A stretch of 62,870 nucleotides of DNA from Eubacteriales bacterium (GTDB lineage: Bacteria > Bacillota > Clostridia > Oscillospirales > Oscillospiraceae), in NCBI GenBank assembly GCA_030536255.1, contig JAUNQI010000001.1, positions 101,902 to 164,771 on the forward strand. Direction: 5' to 3'. Position numbers and translations under genes: made by a program. Positions 44,601-50,778 of the stretch are shown here, in pieces (the first letter of the stretch is position 1; each line of letters opens with the position of its first letter). The notes under the pieces were generated by a model that made no database searches, was not told the DNA's origin, and saw nothing but the letters and a program-made list of their open reading frames with translations.

Positions 44601-44649
44601 CATCGTTTTCAACGACTTCTTCAGGAATCATGTTTTCCTCGTCCATCAT
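41638..44649 (-). CDS. Membrane-anchored, domain-permuted GH3-fold protein with altered active site
   Basis: 1003 residues. Residues 1-175 are charged and cytoplasmic-looking, one membrane helix follows at about 180-200 (VAWALLCAAVCGLIWGAV), and the rest is outside. The GH3 C-terminal alpha/beta domain (GIVLLENRENFLPL near 245) comes first, then an Fn3-like domain near 560-620, then the TIM barrel (about 740-980): a permuted order known from some Ruminococcus and Butyrivibrio beta-glucosidases. The nucleophile Asp is kept in FVTSDVV (Asp938), but residues that hold the sugar appear replaced: DG of the first loop by Gly759, Arg by Glu825, and the His of KH by Gly859. It may bind or cleave an unusual glycan, or be inactive. 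Confidence 0.85.
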   Translation of the reverse strand: MMDEENMIPEEVVENDENHTETKTEGTEIITNAVPSAPAEVSGPEPVPAISVHPEPAEVRPHIVPGMYDSAVTVYVPYQPEGPTVTQLEKAAKEAKTILKKQRKSDRRRLRSWKKEARRKAQSFINDIRGCETPEDKAILKKRYKVEKRAWHKSIKDLDESEKILQKKAFKAFRKRLTRGRRAVAWALLCAAVCGLIWGAVPVWENLGKVVSAKYSTESETAEFARLSGAEISETISDEGIVLLENRENFLPLQNKKVNVFGIDSYRINVGKDVKCEISLFEGLERAGIAYNVDLHSVYLRENSEKSSPKVIKTAEKLIKRSEQKKGSGTEYLTDEIMESARKYSDQALVVIGSDAESGKDLEAGSLTLSAGRTALLRKLDENFEHIIVVINTSGMIELSAVDKCEHIDAVLWIGVPGPYGCASLGKILSGEVNPSGRLPDTWVYEAASIPAVVNYTKDPNRYKYSETDKNYVQFEEGIYVGYRYYETRYADDEAGYEKAVRYPFGYGKSYSDFSWETVSFRTSDDSVLWRVRVKNAGESAGKDVVQLYYSAPYTESGTEKSEAVLADYSKTDLLEPGEDQIVTLKVNPRDMASYNTDLEAYVLEEGIYNLSLGRNVHDFVDTAEYLSEDTVVYGTDEATSAEIKNRFSFADGTLTYLSRNDWIGSYPKGLANEPGSSELRANIRKYNTPETSHAPLPETDANNGIKLSDLKGLDYDDEKWSQFLDQFSMNELFRLFSRGGWVTEPINRLGIPTVKLLGGTSGFTSRITDLKSQAYPSEIVLASTWNDELAEKFGASCGAEASAYGIQVWYAPGLSIHRTPYGGENAESWSEDPLLSGRMAANTVLGAQSKGVVAVLKGFITDSNVSGEEEGVYTWINEQALREIYLKPFEIAIKQGGAHGIMSSVTHLGYKWCGACEELLKGILREEWGFEGFVTSDVVRSSFMDSALACRRGTDLMLETGLLASERNVRRAYKADPSGVTEGLRGCAHNFCYAIVNYTYLF

Positions 44650-45288
44650 TTACCGCCCTTCATAATACTGACACAGATGCTTCAGACAGCAGCTGTCACA
44701 ATCCGGCTTCCTTGCATCGCAGACAGCCCTGCCATGGAGAACAATGCAGTGACAAAATCTGGATGAATCCGCCGGTGGAAGAACTTTTCTCAGTTCTTTT
44801 TCAATTTTTACCGGTTCCTTCAAATTATCAACCATGCCAAGTCTGTTGGAAATGCGAATACAGTGTGTATCAACAACAACACTTCCCGGGACATGAAATA
44901 CATCTCCCAAAATCAGATTCGCCGTTTTTCTTCCTACTCCCGGAAGAGCCGTAAGCTCTTCCATCGTGCCGGGCACCCGTCCATCGTACTTTTCAATCAG
45001 GATCTTTGAACATTCAACGATGTCCTTTGCTTTTGCCCTGAAAAATCCGCATGAATGCACCAGCTCTTCCACCTCTGACAGCTCAGCCTGTGCAAAAGCT
45101 TCAAGCGTTGGGAATCTCTCATATAATGCCGGTGTAACTTTATTTACCCGCTCATCCGTGCATTGAGCCGCAAGCCTTACGGCAAACAGCAGCTCATGAG
45201 GTTTCTCATATTGAAGCGTGCAGTCAGCCTGCGGATATTCCTTTAGAAGAAGACGTACTATTCCGTTAATCTGTTCCTGTGTTCTCAT
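44650..45288 (-). CDS. nth: Endonuclease III
   Basis: DNA glycosylase/AP lyase that removes oxidised pyrimidines. The helix-hairpin-helix ALPGVGRKTANLILGDVF holds the catalytic Lys and VDTHCIR the catalytic Asp. The C-terminal C-x6-C-x2-C-x5-C (CDARKPDCDSCCLKHLC) binds a [4Fe-4S] cluster. The ATG at 45288 overlaps the previous stop as ATGA and gives 212 residues, the usual length; a GTG upstream is less likely. The GH3-fold gene begins directly after the stop. Confidence 0.96.
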   Translation of the reverse strand: MRTQEQINGIVRLLLKEYPQADCTLQYEKPHELLFAVRLAAQCTDERVNKVTPALYERFPTLEAFAQAELSEVEELVHSCGFFRAKAKDIVECSKILIEKYDGRVPGTMEELTALPGVGRKTANLILGDVFHVPGSVVVDTHCIRISNRLGMVDNLKEPVKIEKELRKVLPPADSSRFCHCIVLHGRAVCDARKPDCDSCCLKHLCQYYEGR

Positions 45289-46034
45289 CTCGAAATCGTA
45301 ACTGTTCCTCCGCACTGAATATGATCAATATCTACCTTATTGCCATTTCCATCTCCATACTGTCCGCCAAAGCTCCATCTTGCAGTAAGGGGAAGGCTCT
45401 TTGTTTCTCCTCTCGCTGCCGGAACAGAAAAAGTCGCTGTTCCGACTGGAGTAGATCTGAGCCCGCTTTCAAAATAATGAATATCTTCGCCGTCGATCGT
45501 CTGACTTGATTCACCCAAAGTGAATACAACCGCTTTATATGCGGAATAATCAAGCTGGTAATGATCCACATATAATGTCATCGTCACATTAACATTGCTT
45601 TCATCAGCCACTGCGGCTGACCAGTCACAATGAACATTTAAAAGCGTTCCCGACTCAGACCGGAAGCTTCCGCTTCCGGCAGCCATTCCAACAGGCTGCG
45701 GTGTCGGCGTAGGAACAGGGGTAGGCTCTGGGGTTGGAACAGGAGTAGGGGTCGGCGTAGGCATCGGAGCCGGAGCGGGAGTAACCTCCTGCTGATGTAC
45801 CGGTTGTACATACTGCTGAGAAGGCATCTGCTGTACCGCCGGAGAAACATCCGTAAAATTTTGCTGAAGAGCTTGTCCCTGCTGAAGCACTCCGCTCTGT
45901 GAAGAAGCCCCTGCTGAATATGGGTTGTAATAGTCTTCCTTTTCGTTTCCGCCTATGATGTATATAATCACAGCTACCAGAAGCAGAAAAAGCACTATAA
46001 AAAGTGTCATTTTAAATTTCATTCCGGTATTCAT
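45285..46034 (-). CDS. Membrane-anchored protein with Pro/Thr linker and C-terminal beta domain, function unknown
   Basis: 249 residues. A signal-anchor helix occupies residues 8-28 (MTLFIVLFLLLVAVIIYIIG). A Gln-rich stretch and a Pro/Thr/Val linker of about 35 residues follow (units such as PTPTPVPTPEPTP). The C-terminal 130 residues look like an all-beta extracytoplasmic domain (SESGTLLNVHCDWSA, YVDHYQLDYSAYKAVVF, IDHIQCGGTVTISR). No family was recognised. Translationally coupled to nth (ATGA overlap). EF-P would help translate the Pro-rich linker. Confidence 0.8.
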   Translation of the reverse strand: MNTGMKFKMTLFIVLFLLLVAVIIYIIGGNEKEDYYNPYSAGASSQSGVLQQGQALQQNFTDVSPAVQQMPSQQYVQPVHQQEVTPAPAPMPTPTPTPVPTPEPTPVPTPTPQPVGMAAGSGSFRSESGTLLNVHCDWSAAVADESNVNVTMTLYVDHYQLDYSAYKAVVFTLGESSQTIDGEDIHYFESGLRSTPVGTATFSVPAARGETKSLPLTARWSFGGQYGDGNGNKVDIDHIQCGGTVTISR

Positions 46035-46074
46035 GGCCGTTTCCTTTCAAAAATAGAAATAATAAACCAATAAT

Positions 46075-46102
46075 ATTATATCAAAAAAATAAATCCCTGC
46101 AA
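46075..46102 (-). promoter_or_regulatory. Candidate promoter of the long nth-GH3-hprK-murB-whiA-dnaE run
   Basis: Minus-strand TTGCAG (46097-46102), 16-base spacer, TATAAT (46075-46080). The -35 box is formed by one arm of the rplKA terminator hairpin. Confidence 0.55.
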
Positions 46103-46121
46103 GCCATACTTGCAGGGATTT
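46087..46121 (-). terminator. Terminator of the rpmG-secE-nusG-rplK-rplA operon
   Basis: 13-bp stem AAATCCCTGCAAG (46091-46103) / CTTGCAGGGATTT (46109-46121); on the minus strand a T-rich tail (TTTATTTTTTT) follows. Confidence 0.9.
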
Positions 46122-46140
46122 CATATATTGTTTTCAATTA

Positions 46141-46833
46141 TCAGAGCTGCTTCTGAGCGTTGATCTTAACACCGGGGCCCATCGTAGATGCGGTAACGCA
46201 GGAACGGATGTACTGACCCTTTGCGCTTGCCGGCTTTGCCTTAATAATGGCACCGATCAGAGCGGCATAGTTCTCAAAGAGCTTATCCGCACCAAAGCTG
46301 ACCTTACCGATAGGGCAGTGGATAATATTCGTCTTATCAAGACGATACTCAACTTTACCGGCTTTTGCTTCCTGAACTGCCTGAGCAAGGTTGGGAGTTA
46401 CTGTTCCGGCCTTAGGAGAAGGCATCAAGCCCTTAGGTCCAAGGACCTTACCGAGACGACCTACAACACCCATCATATCGGGAGAAGCAATAACGGTATC
46501 GAATTCAAACCAGTTTTCTTTCTGGATCTTCTCAACGAGATCAAGACCGCCGGCATAATCAGCACCTGCCGCAAGAATTTCATCAACTCTTTCAGGCTTG
46601 CAGAAAACAAGAACACGAACAGTCTTGCCTGTGCCGTTCGGAAGAACGATAGCGCCACGAACCTGCTGATCCGCATGACGGCCATCGACACCGAGTCTTA
46701 CATGAAGCTCAACAGTTTCATCAAACTTCACTTTGCTTGCTTCGCAAACAAGTTTGAATGCTTCCTGGGGATCATAAGTGACAGACTTGTCAATTAACTT
46801 GGAAGCTTCTTTATAATTCTTACTTCTGAACAT
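46141..46833 (-). CDS. rplA: 50S ribosomal protein L1
   Basis: Forms the L1 stalk at the ribosomal E site. The 230-residue protein has [40 protein letters not shown] and a [13 protein letters not shown] segment ([19 protein letters not shown]), all family hallmarks. GAGGAGG precedes the ATG. It ends the operon and is followed by a strong terminator, whereas rplJ normally comes next. Confidence 0.97.
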   Translation of the reverse strand: MFRSKNYKEASKLIDKSVTYDPQEAFKLVCEASKVKFDETVELHVRLGVDGRHADQQVRGAIVLPNGTGKTVRVLVFCKPERVDEILAAGADYAGGLDLVEKIQKENWFEFDTVIASPDMMGVVGRLGKVLGPKGLMPSPKAGTVTPNLAQAVQEAKAGKVEYRLDKTNIIHCPIGKVSFGADKLFENYAALIGAIIKAKPASAKGQYIRSCVTASTMGPGVKINAQKQL

Positions 46834-46847
46834 CTTCAGCTACCTCC

Positions 46848-47273
46848 TCAGTCTCCGACAACAACGCCCATGGAGCGGCAGGTACCGGCTATCATAGACA
46901 TTGCTGCGTCTATATCAGTGCAGTTGAGATCGGGCATCTTCTGCTCAGCGATCTTACGAACATCTTCCTTGCTGATCGTTGCAACCTTATCCTTCTGGGG
47001 GACACCGGAAGCCTTGTCAATTCCGCATGCCTTCTTGATAAGCAGTGCTGCAGGAGGAGTCTTCGTGATAAAGGAAAAGCTGTGGTCTGCATATACAGTG
47101 ATAACAACGGGGATCATGAGACCCATATCACCCTTTGTTCTTTCGTTAAAGTCCTTCGTGAACTGTCCGATATTAACACCGTACTGACCAAGTGCCGGAC
47201 CTACAGGGGGAGCCGGAGTCGCCTTGCCGGCGGGAACCTGAAATTTTACGTATCCTATAACTTTCTGTGCCAA
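46848..47273 (-). CDS. rplK: 50S ribosomal protein L11
   Basis: Binds the GTPase centre of 23S rRNA. The 141-residue protein shows [35 protein letters not shown], and a [13 protein letters not shown] motif. It begins with TTG, with AGAGGTG eight to nine bases upstream. Confidence 0.97.
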   Translation of the reverse strand: MAQKVIGYVKFQVPAGKATPAPPVGPALGQYGVNIGQFTKDFNERTKGDMGLMIPVVITVYADHSFSFITKTPPAALLIKKACGIDKASGVPQKDKVATISKEDVRKIAEQKMPDLNCTDIDAAMSMIAGTCRSMGVVVGD

Positions 47274-47306
47274 AGCTAAGCACCTCTTTCTTATTTAAGA
47301 TAAAAA

Positions 47307-47834
47307 TCACTCATCTGTGAGCGCTTCGACCTGATCAAGCTCCAGATCTACCGGAGTTTCTCTGCCGAACATTGAAACAACAACACTGACAGCATTTCCC
47401 GGAACATCGATGTCTTCAACTTTTCCGAGGAAGCCGGCAAGAGGACCGTCTGTAACTTTAACGGTATCTCCGACTGCGTAATCAAGGTTGACTGTTTTTA
47501 CTTCGACACCCAGATCATAAATTTCCTGCTCAGTCAGGGGGACAGCTTTTCCGTCCGAACCGACAAAGCCGGTTGCACCGCGAACATTATGGACCAGATG
47601 CCAGCTATCATCCGTCAGTATCATCTTGATAAGAACATAGCCGGGAAATATCTTACGCTCTACGGTTTTCTCGCCAGCATCAGTATATTCCGTAACTGTT
47701 TCCATAGGAATGCGAACCTCTTCGATAAGGTCCGTCATTTTGCGGTTCTCAGCAGCTTTCATAACAGAAGCGGCTACTGCATTTTCATACCCGGAATAGG
47801 TATGAACTACATACCATTTTGCCTGTTCAGCCAT
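47307..47834 (-). CDS. nusG: Transcription termination/antitermination factor NusG
   Basis: Binds RNA polymerase and modulates pausing and termination. It has the NGN domain (WYVVHTYSGYENAVAASVMK, FPGYVLIKMILTDDSWHLV) and a C-terminal KOW domain (GDTVKVTDGPLAGFLGKVED). 175 residues. Five bases separate it from secE. Confidence 0.97.
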   Translation of the reverse strand: MAEQAKWYVVHTYSGYENAVAASVMKAAENRKMTDLIEEVRIPMETVTEYTDAGEKTVERKIFPGYVLIKMILTDDSWHLVHNVRGATGFVGSDGKAVPLTEQEIYDLGVEVKTVNLDYAVGDTVKVTDGPLAGFLGKVEDIDVPGNAVSVVVSMFGRETPVDLELDQVEALTDE

Positions 47835-47839
47835 TGTTA

Positions 47840-48109
47840 TCAGCCGGCAAGCGTAAGCAGCGCCTTAACCAGAAGCTGGGCGATTTGGTCAAATCCCCAG
47901 ACAACAATTGCTGAAATAACCATCATGCCGAGTGAAACAAGAGTATTATTCATAAGCTGTTTCCCTGTGGGCCATACGACCTTCTTCAGCTCACTCTTCA
48001 TTTCACGGAACCATTTCCCGATTCTTGTAAAGAAACCAGGCTTGGTATCGTCCTTCTTAACGGCGGTGACGGCTTTTGCGGGAGCAGTGTTCTTTTTCTC
48101 TTCAGCCAT
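47840..48109 (-). CDS. secE: Preprotein translocase subunit SecE
   Basis: Single-helix partner of SecY in the Sec channel. Residues 30-50 contain the conserved amphipathic segment (WFREMKSELKKVVWPTGKQL), followed by one membrane helix. A 30-residue Lys/Ala-rich N-terminal extension is present. The ATG at 48109 has AAAGGA at about ten bases; a GTG six bases upstream is too near the site. Confidence 0.95.
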   Translation of the reverse strand: MAEEKKNTAPAKAVTAVKKDDTKPGFFTRIGKWFREMKSELKKVVWPTGKQLMNNTLVSLGMMVISAIVVWGFDQIAQLLVKALLTLAG

Positions 48110-48132
48110 TTTCACACAATCCTTTCAGAAGT

Positions 48133-48294
48133 TTACTTTGTCTCGACATGCTTGGTATGCTTTCTGCAGAAAGGACAATACTTGCTGAGTTCAAGCTTTT
48201 CGCTGGTGTTTTTCTTGTTCTTCATCGTATTGTAGTTTCTCTGCTTGCATTCCTCGCATCTGAGAGTGACTTTTACTCGTGCGTCTGCAGCCAT
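48133..48294 (-). CDS. rpmG: 50S ribosomal protein L33
   Basis: 53-residue protein read directly from the minus strand: [20 protein letters not shown] at the start and [16 protein letters not shown] at the end. The two CxxC pairs mark the zinc-binding form of L33. TAGGAGGTGCCGTAA precedes the ATG. It is the first gene of the rpmG-secE-nusG-rplK-rplA operon. Confidence 0.96.
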   Translation of the reverse strand: MAADARVKVTLRCEECKQRNYNTMKNKKNTSEKLELSKYCPFCRKHTKHVETK

Positions 48295-48490
48295 TTACGG
48301 CACCTCCTATAAATTTTTGCTGTTTGGATTTCAGCCTCCTTATAAAGCCGAAAAAAACTCGCCATGCATTAAAAATAAAATGCAGGCGAACACGCAATAT
48401 CAACGCAGAAATTTCCGCGTTAATAAAACATATTGCGGCTTCGCCAGAGGCATGCCTCCCTGAAACGGACGACTCTTCATTCCGCACAGG
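48295..48490 (-). promoter_or_regulatory. Long structured leader of the rpmG-secE-nusG-rplKA operon with internal attenuator
   Basis: About 195 bases separate promoter and rpmG. From 5' to 3' on the minus strand there is a short possible leader ORF (48400-48480, 26 codons, starting MKSRPFQGGM and ending RKFLR), a palindrome GAGGCATGCCTC (48447-48458), a nested hairpin GCAATAT/ATATTGC with AACGC/GCGTT inside (48394-48436), and a complete intrinsic terminator (48350-48388). The gene and its ribosome binding site follow. This is the layout of a transcription-attenuated operon. No known riboswitch or T-box motif was recognised. Confidence 0.65.
48350..48388 (-). terminator. Attenuator terminator inside the rpmG leader
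   Basis: Minus strand CGCC-TGCATT / AATGCA-T-GGCG (one bulged base) with 8-base loop, then AGTTTTTTT. It precedes rpmG by 55 bases, so it must be passed to express the operon. Confidence 0.8.
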
Positions 48491-48497
48491 TAGAGTT

Positions 48498-48526
48498 ATA
48501 TTACTACAGTATTAACCTTTCGTCAA
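48498..48526 (-). promoter_or_regulatory. Promoter of rpmG-secE-nusG-rplK-rplA
   Basis: Minus-strand TTGACG (48521-48526), 17-base spacer, TAATAT (48498-48503). Confidence 0.8.
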
Positions 48527-48664
48527 CTCTTTTTTCCTTCTTTTTATGTGTTTTCTTCTCTTTATTTTAATTTTTTATTAATTCCAAAACCCTACAGAAT
48601 TCAGACAGTCAGTTTTCTCTCTTTATCTGAAATCAGTAAAAAATAATATTGACTAATTGATACA

Positions 48665-48710
48665 AAAACACCCTGGTACTGTCATTGGAAAAACACAGCA
48701 GATACCAGGG
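48665..48710 (-). terminator. Terminator of the second BMP-type ABC operon
   Basis: Minus strand CCCTGGTA (48703-48710) / TACCAGGG (48671-48678) followed by TGTTTTTG. The remaining bases up to about 48530 are AT-rich with no further feature seen. Confidence 0.8.
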
Positions 48711-48721
48711 CATTTCTCAAT

Positions 48722-49705
48722 TTATCTTTCCTCGCGGAAGTACGGAAGACCGAGCGCGGCAGGGGGCTGGTCCTCCTTCTTATTACGAAGAGAAGTAATG
48801 ATCAGAACGATAACCGTTACAAGATAAGGAAGGATCTTATAAATCTGATTCGGAATAAACGGAATGGAGAGACGGAGGTAAAGGATCATCAGAGCGCCGA
48901 ACATAGCACTTCCCCAGATTGCGTTCAGCGGACGCCACAGGCAGAAAATAACAAGCGCAACTGCCAGCCAGCCTTCGCCGCTTAGTCCTTCATGGTTCCA
49001 TACGCATCCTGCAATCGTCATAATATAAATCATTCCGCCGACTGCTGAAATACCGCCGCCGATGACCGTAGCCAGATAACGGTAGCGGGTAACACTAATA
49101 CCGGCTGCGTCAGCTGTTGCCGGACTTTCTCCAACAGAGCGGAGATTCAGTCCCACACGAGTCTTATTAAACAGGTAGGACATTATAACTGCAATAATAA
49201 CTCCAAGATAAACAAAGATATTATATCCGAAAATCAGCTTTCCGATAACCGGAATATTCAGAAGTACTGCCGGAAACGGGGAATTCTGGAAAATTGCCTT
49301 CATTTGAGCACCAACTGCAATGTAACCGCCTTCGCGTACACGCATAAACTCACCGGCAAACTGTCCGACACCAGTTCCGAAGATGGAAAGAGCCAAGCCG
49401 GTCACATTCTGATTCGCGCGAAGCGAAATGGTAAGGAAGCTGAAGATCAGAGCTCCGATCGCGCCGGCAAGAAAAGCAAAGAAAACTGCAATTAAAAGGC
49501 CGGCGATGGCGTTTGCAGATTCTCCGGCAATCTTTTCATAATAGTAGGCCGCACCAAGTCCGAAGGCACCGCCCATATACATCATGCCTTCCACGCCGAG
49601 GTTCATGTTTCCGGACTTTTCAGTAAGGATCTCACCAAGTGTTCCAAACATGAGAGGTGCACCGGTAAGGACAGCATTAAAAAGAAGAGGGATCCAGAAA
49701 TTCAT
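48722..49705 (-). CDS. Second nucleoside ABC importer, permease subunit 2
   Basis: 327-residue polytopic permease with LTEKSGNMNLGVEGMMYMGG and NLRSVGESPATADAAGISVT, the partner-type loops of BMP systems. It overlaps the upstream permease by four bases (ATGA). It corresponds to the 8703-9647 protein of the first system, but the sequences are clearly diverged, arguing for an old duplication or separate origin rather than a recent copy. Confidence 0.94.
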   Translation of the reverse strand: MNFWIPLLFNAVLTGAPLMFGTLGEILTEKSGNMNLGVEGMMYMGGAFGLGAAYYYEKIAGESANAIAGLLIAVFFAFLAGAIGALIFSFLTISLRANQNVTGLALSIFGTGVGQFAGEFMRVREGGYIAVGAQMKAIFQNSPFPAVLLNIPVIGKLIFGYNIFVYLGVIIAVIMSYLFNKTRVGLNLRSVGESPATADAAGISVTRYRYLATVIGGGISAVGGMIYIMTIAGCVWNHEGLSGEGWLAVALVIFCLWRPLNAIWGSAMFGALMILYLRLSIPFIPNQIYKILPYLVTVIVLIITSLRNKKEDQPPAALGLPYFREER

Positions 49706-50778
49706 GCTGCTGCCTCCTTTTTATTTCCACGGAAAGAAATCTTAAACCGGATAAAGAATTCTCCGGCGAGCATTGAGAACAGGAAAATACCGACAATAAT
49801 ATCCGAAATGGAAGCCGGGATCGCAAGCTTTGTCTGTAAAGAGCTTGCTCCTTTTTCAAGGATTCCCATCAGAACTGAAATAATAACCATCACAAACGGA
49901 TTCAGCTGAGCGAGCCACGCAACCGTAATCGCGGTAAAACCGACACCCGCAGCAACATCACTGTAAAGCGTCATGTGGGCTCCGCTTGCAACCATATACC
50001 CGACGACTCCGCAGATTGCTCCGGAAAGGAATGCCGTTCTGACAAAGATCCTTCCGACATTCATTCCCACGTACCGGGCTGTGTTGACACTGTTTCCTAT
50101 AACAGCAATTTCATATCCGTGCTTGGAATAATTCATATAAATGAACATCAGGACAACAAGGACAAGCACCACGATCCAGCCGCAGTAAACACCACCGACT
50201 TTCGGAAGAATGGCATTATCCACAAAATTCGGGATAATCTGGCTGCCCGGTTTTCCTTCCCAGGGACCGCCCTGAAGCCATTTGACTACACCGATGATAA
50301 TATAGTTCATCATCAGGGTAAACAGCGTTTCGTTCGTTCCCCATTTTGCCTTAAACAGAGCCGGAATTGCAGCCCAGATACCGCCGAAGATTGCTGCAGC
50401 AACAGCCATGACAAGCAGCAGCGGAAGCTGAGGCATTGTCTTGCAGTTCAGGGCAAAAAATGTGGCCGCCATCGCACCTGCTGTGATCTGGCCTTCCGCT
50501 CCGATGTTCCAGTATCTCATACGGAAGCATGGAGCAAGAGCGAGCGCAGTTCCAAGCAGAGGAACGGCATATTTAACAGTCTGACGGATACCGGAAGCTT
50601 TTCCGAGGGATCCACTCAGGATAATCCCATAAGCTTCGAGCGGATTATTTCCGAGACAGATAAAAATTACTGCTCCGAGAAGAATCGCAAAAAGGAAAGA
50701 ACAGATTCGAACCATCCATGCATATTGTTTTGTAATTTCATTCCGCATGGAAAGATGAAACAGGGGAGTTTTATTCAT
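49702..50778 (-). CDS. Second nucleoside ABC importer, permease subunit 1
   Basis: 358-residue permease. Diagnostic parts are RMRYWNIGAEGQITAGAM, KWGTNETLFTLMMNYIIIGV and AVIGNSVNTARYVGMNVG, the coupling loop. It overlaps the ATPase gene by eight bases. Forms the transmembrane heterodimer with the next gene. Confidence 0.94.
   Translation of the reverse strand: MNKTPLFHLSMRNEITKQYAWMVRICSFLFAILLGAVIFICLGNNPLEAYGIILSGSLGKASGIRQTVKYAVPLLGTALALAPCFRMRYWNIGAEGQITAGAMAATFFALNCKTMPQLPLLLVMAVAAAIFGGIWAAIPALFKAKWGTNETLFTLMMNYIIIGVVKWLQGGPWEGKPGSQIIPNFVDNAILPKVGGVYCGWIVVLVLVVLMFIYMNYSKHGYEIAVIGNSVNTARYVGMNVGRIFVRTAFLSGAICGVVGYMVASGAHMTLYSDVAAGVGFTAITVAWLAQLNPFVMVIISVLMGILEKGASSLQTKLAIPASISDIIVGIFLFSMLAGEFFIRFKISFRGNKKEAAA

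Noticed and set aside
45700..45790. Tandem DNA repeat or minisatellite
   Set aside because: The repetition is codon-level (Pro/Thr/Val) and encodes a protein linker; the units are irregular.
48191..48487. 98-codon open frame on the minus strand over rpmG and its leader
   Set aside because: It is out of frame with rpmG, whose 53 residues with two CxxC pairs are unmistakable; the frame crosses the attenuator hairpins.
48295..48490. T-box or known riboswitch in the rpmG leader
   Set aside because: The T-box TGGNACCGCG-type sequence and the cores of common riboswitches were looked for and not found.
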